Origin: JAHRAW01 sp965249835
Lineage (GTDB): Bacteria > Pseudomonadota > Gammaproteobacteria > Arenicellales > Poriferihabitantaceae
Reading direction: 5' to 3'
Assembly (NCBI GenBank): GCA_965249835.1
Contig: CBDFMY010000001.1
Location: forward strand, 248,001 to 312,000
Length of the DNA stretch: 64,000 nt
Part shown: positions 28,191-37,834 of the stretch, in pieces
Layout: each line of letters begins with the position of its first letter
Numbering within the stretch: the first letter of the stretch is position 1
Notes under the pieces: model-generated
Told to the model about the DNA's origin: nothing
What the model saw: the letters and a program-made list of their open reading frames with translations, nothing else
Databases searched by the model: none
Program-made: the position numbers and the translations under genes

Positions 28191-28697
28191 TTGAACGCCA
28201 TGACTGCCCTGATTGAAGACACTATGCAACACGCCGTGAATCTGGGCGAGTTGCTGATACGCATGAATCGCAGCGTAGCCACGGTGGAATCCTGCACCGG
28301 CGGCGGGGTTGCGTGTGCCATTACTTCTATCGCCGGCAGTTCGCAATGGTTTGAGCGCGGCTTTGTTACTTACAGCAACGACGCCAAAGTGGAAATGGTC
28401 GGCGTCGAGCACGCATTGATTGAAAGTTACGGCGCGGTCAGTCGGGAAGTGGCGGCGGCTATGGCCGAAGGCGGCATCCGTTTCAGCGAGGCAGACCATT
28501 GCATCGCGGTAACCGGCGTGGCCGGGCCACAAGGTGGCAGCGCCGACAAGCCGGTCGGCACAGTGTGTTTCGCCTGGGCTGGTCTCGATTGGGAAACGCG
28601 TTTTGAGTTGGTGCACTTTGATGGCAATCGCCATAACATCCGCGAACAAAGCGTGGCGCATGCCCTCAGCGGATTGCTGGATTTGCTTCGCGCTTGA
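28191..28697 (+). CDS. pncC: CinA-family nicotinamide-nucleotide amidohydrolase (PncC)
   Basis: 168 residues matching the CinA C-terminal domain: TVESCTGGGVA, GFVTYSNDAKVEM, YGAVSREVAAAMAEG and AVTGVAGPQGGSADKPVGTV. It converts NMN to nicotinate mononucleotide in pyridine-nucleotide recycling. I favour the TTG start at 28191 because AAGGAG (28178-28183) is seven bases before it; ATG 28200 is the alternative. The insertion sequence target duplication begins on the base right after its stop codon. Confidence 0.9.
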   Translation: MNAMTALIEDTMQHAVNLGELLIRMNRSVATVESCTGGGVACAITSIAGSSQWFERGFVTYSNDAKVEMVGVEHALIESYGAVSREVAAAMAEGGIRFSEADHCIAVTGVAGPQGGSADKPVGTVCFAWAGLDWETRFELVHFDGNRHNIREQSVAHALSGLLDLLRA

Positions 28698-28705
28698 ATC
28701 GAAAA
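28698..28705 (+). repeat. Left 8-bp target-site duplication of the IS1595-type element
   Basis: atcgaaaa here is repeated exactly at 29446-29453 on the other side of the element. Eight base pairs is the duplication size known for the IS1595 family. Confidence 0.92.
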
Positions 28706-29445
28706 GGTTCAAGATACTTTAAGCGGTCGATTTCGGATAGATGTTAGCAGATATTGATCCCTATTTTCGTGGCGTGTATGGAAGCGAAACTCGCACTCTT
28801 TCAGATGATAGTAAAAGGTCTGTTTATGAATGCCCCTGAGGCGGGTAAGGCGCACTTTGCACAGCCCCCAAAAATTCTCAATTCCGTTGATGTGGTTGCT
28901 ACCTCGTGTAAACTCGTTGTGCCCATGTCTGATGCGGTAATGTCGTTTATATCCAAAGTCGGCGAGCCCATCGTAGGTTTTGAATCCATCGGTATAAATG
29001 ACCGTGTCCGGTCCGACTTTTTACCTGATAATCGGCAGTATTTCAGCCATAGAGCAGTTTTTGACGATCTGCGTATAGACCTTGCCGCCGCGCCCGAGCA
29101 TGCCAAATACCGGCACTTTTCCGGCGGCACCGCGTCCGCGCTTGCCGCGCACTCGGCGCCGACCGAAGTAGCTTTCGTCCAGTTCCACCGCGCCTTCATC
29201 AAAGGGGCTGACGAGTTCGCATTGCTCGGCGATGTGTTGTCTGATTTGCGTATACAATCGGTTGGTCGCTGGACGAGAGATGCTGGTGATTTGAGCGACT
29301 TTGCAAGCCTCGATATCAAGGCAAAACAGCCGCAGGATCTCCCTGAATTTCTTCTCGGAAATTCGGCAACGGATGACATACTTGTTTTTCATTTATAGAA
29401 CAATTAGTTATGAGCATTTTACTATACCTTAAAGTATCTTGAACC
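28706..29445 (-). mobile_element. IS1595-family insertion sequence, complete ends, 740 bp
   Basis: Perfect 17-bp terminal inverted repeats: GGTTCAAGATACTTTAA at 28706-28722 and its complement at 29429-29445. They are flanked by an 8-bp direct repeat. The single internal gene is an ISXO2-like DDE transposase on the minus strand, interrupted by a stop. The ends look intact, so it could still be moved in trans. Confidence 0.93.
28709..29392 (-). pseudogene. IS1595-type transposase broken by an in-frame TAA
   Basis: A 227-codon frame running from ATG 29392 to a TGA inside the left inverted repeat. A TAA at 29021-29023 interrupts it without changing frame. The first part (123 residues) has ELDESYFG with the first catalytic Asp and the KRGRGAAGK segment. 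The part after the stop has VIYTDGFKTYDG (second Asp) and NHINGIENFWG (third site), then LKECEFRFHTR. So the stop separates the catalytic residues. Either it is a dead copy or the stop is read through; a single base substitution explains it. Confidence 0.88.
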
Positions 29446-29453
29446 ATCGAAAA
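29446..29453 (+). repeat. Right 8-bp target-site duplication of the IS1595-type element
   Basis: atcgaaaa, identical to 28698-28705. Confidence 0.92.
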
Positions 29454-29463
29454 TAAGAACGCG

Positions 29464-29492
29464 GTCAATGGGTGGCTAATTTAGTTTACAAT
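29464..29492 (+). promoter_or_regulatory. Possible accA promoter
   Basis: A good -10 box TACAAT (29487-29492) lies 29 bases before accA. The -35 at 17-base spacing is a poor GTCAAT. The insertion sequence ends only 19 bases upstream of this -35, so the element may have replaced the natural upstream region. Confidence 0.4.
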
Positions 29493-29520
29493 CAACCAAC
29501 CGACCACCCGCCGCCGGTGC

Positions 29521-30483
29521 ATGAACGTGAACTATCTGGAATTTGAAAAACCCATCGCTGAACTGGAAGAAAAAATAGCGGAGTTACAGCGGGTCAGCAA
29601 AAGCCGGGCGTTGAATCTCGACGACGAGATTGAAAAACTCAGACACCGCAACGGCGAATTGACCAAAGATATCTTTGCCAAACTCGGCGCCTGGCAGATT
29701 ACCCAGATTGCGCGTCATCCGTTGCGCCCCTACACCCTTGATTACATCGAGCGAATCGTCACCGATTTCCACGAACTGCACGGCGACCGCATGTATGCCG
29801 ACGACCCGGCAATCGTAGCCGGCATGGGGTATGTCGGCGGGCAGCGCGTGATGATCATTGGCCACCAAAAGGGCCGCGATACCCGCGAGCGCACGCGGCG
29901 AAATTTTGGTATGCCGCGACCCGAAGGTTATCGCAAAGCGCAGCGCGTGATGAAACTGGCCGAGCGTTTTCAACTGCCGGTGATTACTTTGATCGACACG
30001 CCCGGCGCCTATCCCGGCGTCGGTGCCGAGGAGCGCGGGCAGTCACAAGCCATCGCCCATTCGCTGGAAGTGATGACCACGCTGAAGACGCCGATTATTT
30101 CGGTGGTCATCGGCGAAGGCGGCTCCGGCGGCGCGCTCGCCATCGGCGTTTGCGACAAACTGCTGATGCTTCGATACGCTGTGTACGCGGTGATTTCCCC
30201 GGAAGGCTGCGCCTCCATTTTATGGAAAAGCGCGGATAAAGCGGCCGAGGCCGCCGAGGCGATGGGCGTAACCGCCATCGAATTATCCGATGCCGGATTC
30301 GTCGACGAGATTATCGCCGAGCCACTGGGCGGTGCGCATCGTGATTATGATGCGATTGCCGACGGGGTTAAATCGGCGGTGCTGGCATCCCTCGATGAGT
30401 TTTCCGAAATGAATGAATCCGATTTGCTGGAGCGGCGTTATGCGCGCCAAACCGGTTTCGGTATGTTCGAAGTCAAAGAATAA
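29521..30483 (+). CDS. accA: Acetyl-CoA carboxylase carboxyltransferase subunit alpha
   Basis: 320 residues, normal length. With AccD it transfers the carboxyl group from biotin to acetyl-CoA to make malonyl-CoA for fatty-acid synthesis. The N-terminal helix NYLEFEKPIAELEEKIAEL, then GDRMYADDPAIVAGMGYVGG, GHQKGRDTRERTRRNFGMPR, DTPGAYPGVGAEERGQ and GEGGSGGALAIGVCD are all AccA signatures. It lies just after the IS element and before the tilS region, the common accA-tilS order in gammaproteobacteria. Confidence 0.97.
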   Translation: MNVNYLEFEKPIAELEEKIAELQRVSKSRALNLDDEIEKLRHRNGELTKDIFAKLGAWQITQIARHPLRPYTLDYIERIVTDFHELHGDRMYADDPAIVAGMGYVGGQRVMIIGHQKGRDTRERTRRNFGMPRPEGYRKAQRVMKLAERFQLPVITLIDTPGAYPGVGAEERGQSQAIAHSLEVMTTLKTPIISVVIGEGGSGGALAIGVCDKLLMLRYAVYAVISPEGCASILWKSADKAAEAAEAMGVTAIELSDAGFVDEIIAEPLGGAHRDYDAIADGVKSAVLASLDEFSEMNESDLLERRYARQTGFGMFEVKE

Positions 30484-30533
30484 CCGGCACCGGGGCACCC
30501 TTGCTCGATGGGTTATTCGGCGTGTCTTGATGG

Positions 30534-30689
30534 GTGATTCGAATGTTTGATTCCGGTGCTTTGAGTCGCGTCCTGTTCGATGATTTCAGGTTGCCGCCGC
30601 GTTCGGATTTTGTTCTGGCTTACTCCCATGTATTGTTGCACGCATTGTGCGCGGCGCGTTACTCAGCGTGTATTCGGTGTGTCATTTGA
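30534..30689 (+). pseudogene. Truncated duplicate of the tilS 5' end lacking the PP-loop codons
   Basis: A 51-codon reading frame nearly identical to the first 45 codons of tilS, starting 159 bases upstream of it. It carries an exact 15-base deletion of agtggtgggcgcgac, the codons SGGRD of the ATP-binding PP-loop, so YSGGRDSHV becomes YSHV. It then diverges to a TGA at 30687. The flanking 'tgatgggtgattcg' is also duplicated. Probably non-functional, although the duplicated start region may still be translated. Confidence 0.85.
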
Positions 30690-30701
30690 TGGGTGATTCG
30701 A

Positions 30702-32111
30702 ATGTTTGATTCCGGCGCTTTGTGTCGCGTCCTGTTCGATGATTTCAGGTTGCCGCCGCGTTCGGATTTTGTCCTGGCTTACAGTGGTGGGCGCGACTCC
30801 CATGTATTGTTGCACGCATTGTGCGCGGCGCGTGATGAGTTTGGTTTCACCTTGACCGCAGTGCATTTCGACCACGCTCTTGCGCCGCAATCGGCCGAAT
30901 GGGCGCGGCGTTGCCAACTGGTTTGTCAGGAATGGGAAGTCGCGTTTATCACTCATCGCCAGCCGTTGGCTAAACAGCCGGGGGAGAGCATTGAAGCGCA
31001 CGCACGGCAAAGCCGTTACCGATGGTTTGCGCAGACGCTTGAAGCCGGTCAGGTTTTGCTGACCGCCCATCACGCCAATGACCAGGCCGAGACAGTTTTG
31101 TTGAACTGGTTGCGCGGCGGCGGCGTTCAGTTGCTTGCCGGGATTCCCCGACAGCGCACCTTGTCAGCGGCAAAATCCACGCAAGTGATGCGTCCCCTGT
31201 TGTCTTTTTCCGCGGACGCGGTTGGGGAATACGCTCATCGTCATCAACTTTCCTGGATTGACGACCCGTCCAATCGCTCAACGGTATTCGATCGCAATTA
31301 TCTTCGGGAATCGGTCATTCCGGTGCTGGCGCAACGTTGGCCCGGCGTCATTCGCTCGCTGGGAAATGCCGCCGAAAATTGTCGCGAAGCCGCCGGCTTT
31401 ATCGACCAGATGATGGCGCCGCTTTTGCAACGTTGCGAGGCACCTTGCCGGCGCGGGGTGTTTTGCCTGGCGCCGCCGCTTGACGGACGCGTTTTGAAAT
31501 CGCCGGATCAGTTTCAAACGATTACCTTGATTCGCCATTGGATCCATCGCCACGGTCGCCGCTCGCCGTCTTCGGGGCAGATGGAGAGCCTGTTCCGGCA
31601 AGTGTTTGAAGATGGCAGCGGCAGTGTTACCAAAAGCGCCACCAAAAGCACCACCAAAAGCGCCGGCATCCGCTGGGATGAATCGGAACTGCGATATTTC
31701 AACCAACATTTATATCTGATTCGGCGCATTGATGCTGTGCCCGACGAGGCGATTGAATGGGATTGGCAAAAACCTGACCGCGACCTCGGTGTCAATGGTA
31801 TTCGTCTTGAAGTGCAAAAAGGCGCGGGCGGCGACATTGACCTGCGTCAACTGCGTGGCAAATCGCTGCGTCTGGTTTGGCGCACTGGCGGCGAGCGCAT
31901 GACCCTGCCCGGGCGTCGGCACAGCAGCGAATTAAAAAAACTTTTTCAGCAACACGCAGTGCCGCCGTGGGAACGAGACGCGCTGCCGTTGCTGGTGGCG
32001 GACGGCGAGGTCGCCTGGGTGCACGGCGTGGGTGCCGGCGCGATTTGCTGCGGCAAAGACGATGCGCAGAATCACCGGGTCAGACTGTGTTTTGTGGCTG
32101 CCGATGAGTAG
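30702..32111 (+). CDS. tilS: tRNA(Ile)-lysidine synthetase
   Basis: 469 residues. It modifies C34 of tRNA-Ile(CAU) to lysidine so that it reads AUA and is charged with isoleucine; essential in most bacteria. The PP-loop is VLAYSGGRDSHVLLHAL near the start, followed by LTAVHFDHALAP and LLTAHHANDQAETVLLNWLRGGG. The C-terminal TilS domains include GERMTLPGRRHSSELKKLFQ. A KSATKSTTKSA stretch from 12-bp units (31628-31664) sits in the middle domain. GTG 30693 is an alternative start in the same frame; both have only a weak ribosome site. Confidence 0.93.
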   Translation: MFDSGALCRVLFDDFRLPPRSDFVLAYSGGRDSHVLLHALCAARDEFGFTLTAVHFDHALAPQSAEWARRCQLVCQEWEVAFITHRQPLAKQPGESIEAHARQSRYRWFAQTLEAGQVLLTAHHANDQAETVLLNWLRGGGVQLLAGIPRQRTLSAAKSTQVMRPLLSFSADAVGEYAHRHQLSWIDDPSNRSTVFDRNYLRESVIPVLAQRWPGVIRSLGNAAENCREAAGFIDQMMAPLLQRCEAPCRRGVFCLAPPLDGRVLKSPDQFQTITLIRHWIHRHGRRSPSSGQMESLFRQVFEDGSGSVTKSATKSTTKSAGIRWDESELRYFNQHLYLIRRIDAVPDEAIEWDWQKPDRDLGVNGIRLEVQKGAGGDIDLRQLRGKSLRLVWRTGGERMTLPGRRHSSELKKLFQQHAVPPWERDALPLLVADGEVAWVHGVGAGAICCGKDDAQNHRVRLCFVAADE

Positions 32112-32119
32112 GTGGGCGA

Positions 32120-32148
32120 TTGCGACCATCGAGCGGTTTTGATACACT
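32120..32148 (+). promoter_or_regulatory. Sigma-70 promoter for pyrG
   Basis: TTGCGA (32120-32125), a 17-base spacer and TACACT (32143-32148), 64 bases before the pyrG start, in the only gap between tilS and pyrG. Confidence 0.65.
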
Positions 32149-32212
32149 ACGCACCCGTCCGGGGAGTATCTTCCAAATTCTCTCCACCTAAGTCAGCCAT
32201 CATGCGGTTGCC

Positions 32213-33847
32213 ATGACCAAGTTTATCTTCATCACCGGCGGGGTTGTATCTTCGCTCGGCAAGGGCATCGCGGCCGCTTCGGTGGGCAGCGTGCTGGAAG
32301 CGCGCGGACTCAAAGTTACGCTGCTGAAACTTGACCCGTATATCAATGTCGACCCCGGCACCATGAGCCCGTTTCAACACGGTGAAGTGTTTGTCACCGA
32401 AGATGGTACGGAGACCGACCTCGACCTCGGTCATTACGAACGCTTCGTGCGCGCCACCATGGGCAAGGGCAACAACTTCACCGCCGGGCAGATTTACGAG
32501 CGCGTCATTCGCAAGGAGCGGCGCGGTGCTTATCTCGGCGGCACGGTGCAAGTGATTCCCCACATCACCGACGAGATCAAGGAGTGCATCCGTGTCGGTG
32601 CCAAACATGCGCAGATTGCGCTGGTGGAAATCGGCGGCACCGTGGGTGACATTGAATCGTTGCCTTTTCTCGAAGCGATTCGGCAAATGCGCATTGAGAT
32701 GGGCAGCCGCAATACTTTGTTCCTGCATTTAACTTTGGTGCCGGAGTTGCGTGTTTCCAACGAAATCAAAACCAAACCGACTCAACATTCGGTTAAAGAG
32801 TTGCGCTCGATCGGCATTCAGCCGGATATTTTATTGTGTCGGGTGCATGAGTCGTTGCCGAAAGAGGCGCGCAAAAAAATTGCGTTGTTCACTAATGTGG
32901 AAGAAAATGCGGTGATCTCCGGCGTGGATGTGGATAACATTTATCGCGTGCCGGAATTGTATGTGCGCGAAAAAATCGATCGCATCATCACCGACCAGTT
33001 GCGCATCAAAGCCGGACCACCGGATATGTCCGAGTGGGAGCGGGTGTTGCAACGCACGCCCAAGCATGAAGTCACCATCGCCATGGTGGGAAAATATGTT
33101 AGTTTGACGGAGTCCTACAAATCCCTTACCGAAGCACTTACCCACGCCGGCAATCACACGCGAACTCGCATCAACATCAACTATGTCGACTCCGGCGAAA
33201 TTGAAACGCAGGGCAGCGGGCAACTCGCCGGCGTGGATGCGATTTTGATTCCCGGTGGTTTCGGCGAGCGCGGCATTGAAGGCATGGTGACGGCGGCGGG
33301 TTATGCGCGCCAGAACAACGTTCCGTATCTCGGCATTTGTCTGGGTATGCAGGTTGCGACCATCGAATACGCGCGCAACAAAGCGAGCCTTGCCGGAGCG
33401 CACAGCACCGAGTTCAAGCGCGATACCGACCATCCGGTAATCGCGCTGATTACCGAATGGGTGGACGATGACGGCACGCGAGAACTGCGCGACGAAGATG
33501 TGGACTTGGGCGGCACCATGCGTTTGGGCGCGCAAGACATTCATCTCAAGAAGGGCTCGCGCTATCATCAGATTTACCATGCCGATGTAATCCGCGAACG
33601 CCACCGGCATCGTTACGAGTTCAATAACAATTACATGAAGCAACTGGAAGATGCCGGGCTGGTGTTTTCCGGCTTGTCGGCGAACGGACTGGTGGAAGTG
33701 ATTGAGTTGCCCGACCATCCGTGGTTCGTGGCGTGTCAGTTTCATCCGGAATTCACTTCCACGCCGCGCGACGGGCATCCGATGTTCATCGACTATATCA
33801 ACGCGGCATTGGCGCATCGACAAAATAGCCGGAGCGCAGCCGAATGA
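32213..33847 (+). CDS. pyrG: CTP synthase
   Basis: 544 residues, normal length. It aminates UTP to CTP using glutamine and ATP. The synthetase domain has FITGGVVSSLGKGIAAAS (P-loop) and KLDPYINVDPGTMSPFQHGE. The C-terminal class I glutamine amidotransferase has LGICLGMQ (nucleophile Cys) and QFHPEFTSTP (catalytic His/Glu). The next gene, kdsA, overlaps its end by four bases (ATGA), so the two are translationally coupled. Confidence 0.98.
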   Translation: MTKFIFITGGVVSSLGKGIAAASVGSVLEARGLKVTLLKLDPYINVDPGTMSPFQHGEVFVTEDGTETDLDLGHYERFVRATMGKGNNFTAGQIYERVIRKERRGAYLGGTVQVIPHITDEIKECIRVGAKHAQIALVEIGGTVGDIESLPFLEAIRQMRIEMGSRNTLFLHLTLVPELRVSNEIKTKPTQHSVKELRSIGIQPDILLCRVHESLPKEARKKIALFTNVEENAVISGVDVDNIYRVPELYVREKIDRIITDQLRIKAGPPDMSEWERVLQRTPKHEVTIAMVGKYVSLTESYKSLTEALTHAGNHTRTRININYVDSGEIETQGSGQLAGVDAILIPGGFGERGIEGMVTAAGYARQNNVPYLGICLGMQVATIEYARNKASLAGAHSTEFKRDTDHPVIALITEWVDDDGTRELRDEDVDLGGTMRLGAQDIHLKKGSRYHQIYHADVIRERHRHRYEFNNNYMKQLEDAGLVFSGLSANGLVEVIELPDHPWFVACQFHPEFTSTPRDGHPMFIDYINAALAHRQNSRSAAE

Positions 33848-34659
33848 ATCTGCCGAACTTTACCGCCACCGGGCGCTCGCCGTTTTTTTTGATTGCCGGG
33901 CCATGCGTCATTGAATCCGAAGACATGGCGCTGTCTAGCGCGGCGCGTTTGAAGGAGATTACCTCGGCGCTCAATGTTCCATTTATCTATAAGTCATCCT
34001 TTGATAAAGCCAACCGCACTTCCGCCACTTCGGCGCGCGGGCCCGGGCGTAAGCAAGGCTTGGAAATTCTCGGCAAGGTGCGTCGTGAACTGGATGTGCC
34101 GGTGCTCACCGATGTGCATAGCGTGGAGGATGTCAAAGCCGCGGCGCAGGTGGTGGATGTGTTACAGACCCCGGCGTTTTTGTGTCGCCAGACCGATTTA
34201 ATCGAGGCGGCGGCGAAATCCGGCAAGCCGGTCAACATCAAGAAAGGGCAGTTTTTGTCGCCGCACGAGATGCAGTATGTGGTGGAGAAAGCCACCAACG
34301 CCAATCGCGATGCAACGATTATGGTATGCGAGCGCGGCACCAGTTTTGGTTACAACAATCTGGTGGTGGACATGCGCAGTTTGGATATATTGAAATCCAC
34401 CGGCTGCCCACTGGTGTTTGACGCGACTCATTCGGTGCAACTGCCCGGTGGCGCGGGCGGCAAGTCCGGTGGCCAGCGCGAATTCGTGCCGGTGCTGGCG
34501 CGCGCGGCAATTGCCGTCGGCGTGGATGGATTGTTCATGGAAACCCACCCCGACCCCGATAACGCATTGAGCGACGGACCCAATGCGGTGCCGTTGGATG
34601 CGATCGAAGCATTGCTGAAAAAGTTGCTCGCGCTCGACCGCGTAGCGAAAAGCGCATAA
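33844..34659 (+). CDS. kdsA: 3-deoxy-8-phosphooctulonate synthase (KDO-8-P synthase)
   Basis: 271 residues. It condenses arabinose-5-phosphate with PEP to make KDO-8-phosphate for the lipopolysaccharide inner core, which confirms a Gram-negative outer membrane. Motifs include FFLIAGPCVIESED, YKSSFDKANRTS, VLTDVHSVEDV, AFLCRQTDL and FDATHSVQLPGG. It overlaps pyrG by four bases and is followed 11 bases later by eno. Confidence 0.97.
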   Translation: MNLPNFTATGRSPFFLIAGPCVIESEDMALSSAARLKEITSALNVPFIYKSSFDKANRTSATSARGPGRKQGLEILGKVRRELDVPVLTDVHSVEDVKAAAQVVDVLQTPAFLCRQTDLIEAAAKSGKPVNIKKGQFLSPHEMQYVVEKATNANRDATIMVCERGTSFGYNNLVVDMRSLDILKSTGCPLVFDATHSVQLPGGAGGKSGGQREFVPVLARAAIAVGVDGLFMETHPDPDNALSDGPNAVPLDAIEALLKKLLALDRVAKSA

Positions 34660-34670
34660 CCTCACTTATC

Positions 34671-36038
<1,368 letters not shown>

Positions 36039-36072
36039 CGGCAGAAAGCGGCCCAAAAATGGGGGCCCCACA

Positions 36073-36351
36073 ATGAAATTGAAACTCTTCTCCATCGCAT
36101 TGGCCGGACTTTTTCTGGCGGTGCAGTATGCGCTGTGGTTCGGTGACAAAAATGCGTTTGACCTGCTTCGCCTGAATCAGACCACCGAATTGACCCGCAA
36201 TGAGAATACATCCTTGCAACAGCGCAACGACAAACTCGTGGCCGAAGTGATCGACCTCAAACAAGGTGGCGAGACCTTTGAAACGCTGGCGCGTTCACAT
36301 TTCGGTCTGATTAAAAAGGATGAAACGTTTTATCAAATTGTGGAAGAATAA
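36073..36351 (+). CDS. ftsB: Cell division protein FtsB
   Basis: 92 residues: one N-terminal membrane helix (about 4-22), then a coiled-coil periplasmic part rich in heptads, and the FtsB/DivIC ending ETLARSHFGLIKKDETFYQIV. FtsB joins FtsL and FtsQ in the divisome. Position directly after eno is the usual gammaproteobacterial arrangement. The customary next gene ispD is missing here; instead convergent minus-strand genes follow. Confidence 0.93.
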   Translation: MKLKLFSIALAGLFLAVQYALWFGDKNAFDLLRLNQTTELTRNENTSLQQRNDKLVAEVIDLKQGGETFETLARSHFGLIKKDETFYQIVEE

Positions 36352-36394
36352 AAAAAATACGCAGCGCATAAAACGCGATGATATTTTTCATTGC

Positions 36395-36754
36395 CTATTT
36401 CTGCAAATGCTGGTGGATGAACGACAGTATTCCGGTTGCTGAGCCGAAGTGTGATGCCATGGTGATTTTGACATGAGGATATTGTTGTTCGATCAACGCG
36501 ACTTCGGCCGGAACATCTTCGGCTACATGCCGACCGGCCGCCAGAAAATAGGGTAGCACGACAATTTCGTCGGCACCGTCGGCAACCAGTTTTTTGCCAC
36601 CCTGCACGATGTTGGGTTCGGCCATTTCCAAAAAAGCATGTTCCACCAAGTCGAACGCCGGATTGGTTTCGCGCAGTTGCGTTGCCAACTCACGGATTTC
36701 ATCGTTGGCAGATGCGCTACGGCTACCGTGGGCAATCACTAACAATGCTTTCAT
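36395..36754 (-). CDS. CbiX/SirB-like sirohydrochlorin chelatase family protein
   Basis: 119 residues, a single-domain small CbiX. It opens KALLVIAHGSRSASANDEI, with the active-site His in IAHGSR, and has VVLPYFLAAGRHVAEDVP with the second His. Family members insert cobalt, nickel or iron into sirohydrochlorin. The metal cannot be read from sequence; siroheme synthesis is plausible. Its start overlaps the end of hemH by four bases, so the two tetrapyrrole chelatases are coupled. Confidence 0.87.
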   Translation of the reverse strand: MKALLVIAHGSRSASANDEIRELATQLRETNPAFDLVEHAFLEMAEPNIVQGGKKLVADGADEIVVLPYFLAAGRHVAEDVPAEVALIEQQYPHVKITMASHFGSATGILSFIHQHLQK

Positions 36755-37827
36755 GGGTTGATTTTGGAATTAGGCATCTCTTTGGTGTGGGCAATTTCAG
36801 TTTCCAACCAACCGCCCACGTTATCGCCAATTATATTGGCTAACACCCGGATGTGTTCATCATCGTCGTTCAGGCACGGAATGTATCCGTAGTTTTCGCC
36901 GCCGGCATTGATAAACACATCGCGGTTTTGCATGGCGATTTCCTCCAGCGTTTCCAGACAGTCGACGCTGAATCCCGGGCAGATTACTTGCACGTTGCGG
37001 GTGCCGGTTTGGGCCAGGCTGGTCAATGCGTGATCGGTGTAGGGTTGTAGCCATTGCCTCGGACCGAATCTCGATTGGAAACTGATTCGCCACGCGTCTT
37101 CATCCAGACCGAGTTGTTCGGCAAGCAGCCGCGCGGTTTTTCGACATTCGCAAGGGTAGGGGTCACCGGCTTCGAAATACGCCTGCGGGATGCCGTGAAA
37201 AGACATCAACAGAACTTCGCTTTGGCCGTGGGTTTTGCGATAGTTTCGCACGCTGTTCGCCAACGCTTTCAGGTAGCCGGGGTGGTCGTGGTAGTGCGTG
37301 ATCATGCGCAGCGCCGGAATCCATCGCCGACCGGATAACTCCAGACAAACCGCATCGAAAGTGGATGCGGTTGTGGTGGCGGAATACTGTGGATACAACG
37401 GTAGCACCAGTAGTTCGCGCACGCCGGCGCAGTGCAGGTTCGCCAGAGCGGTTTTGATCGAAGGATTGCCGTATCTCATCGCCAGTTCGACTTTGATGCA
37501 ATCGGCGTCCAGCATTTGTTGCAGTTTGCTTTGTTGTTTGCGCGAAATCGCCAGCAACGGCGAGCCGTCTTCGCGCCAGATTTTTTTATAGGCACTTGCC
37601 GACTTGCGCGGACGCGTGGTCAACACCACCAGATGCAACACCAGCCACCAAAGCAGTCGCGGGGCTTCGACCACTCGCGGGTCCGATAAAAATTCCTTGA
37701 GATAGCGACGCACATCGCCGGGCTTGCACGAGTCCGGCGTGCCGAGATTGGTAATCAGCACGCCGATGCAACGCTCCCCATTGTGCGCGAGTGTTTGCCG
37801 GTCAGTGTCTTGGTTGATAAATTTCAC
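36751..37827 (-). CDS. hemH: Ferrochelatase
   Basis: 358 residues. It inserts Fe2+ into protoporphyrin IX, the last step of heme synthesis. Signatures: GVLITNLGTPDSCKPGDVRRYLKEFLSDPRVVE near the N-terminus, VLPLYPQYSATTTAST, LMSFHGIPQAYFEAGDPYPCEC and CPGFSVDCLETLEEI (metal-site Glu). Normal length. Coupled to the small chelatase downstream; the VWA gene lies 7 bases upstream of its start, so all three may form one operon. Confidence 0.96.
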   Translation of the reverse strand: MKFINQDTDRQTLAHNGERCIGVLITNLGTPDSCKPGDVRRYLKEFLSDPRVVEAPRLLWWLVLHLVVLTTRPRKSASAYKKIWREDGSPLLAISRKQQSKLQQMLDADCIKVELAMRYGNPSIKTALANLHCAGVRELLVLPLYPQYSATTTASTFDAVCLELSGRRWIPALRMITHYHDHPGYLKALANSVRNYRKTHGQSEVLLMSFHGIPQAYFEAGDPYPCECRKTARLLAEQLGLDEDAWRISFQSRFGPRQWLQPYTDHALTSLAQTGTRNVQVICPGFSVDCLETLEEIAMQNRDVFINAGGENYGYIPCLNDDDEHIRVLANIIGDNVGGWLETEIAHTKEMPNSKINP

Positions 37828-37834
37828 TTTGCTT

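Noticed and set aside
28754..29398. 214-codon plus-strand frame within the IS element
   Set aside because: Antisense to the IS1595 transposase, which has catalytic motifs on the minus strand.
36049..36066. ggccc ... gggcc inverted repeat between eno and ftsB as a terminator
   Set aside because: Short stem with no T-run, and it overlaps the ribosome-site region of ftsB; eno-ftsB read-through is more likely.
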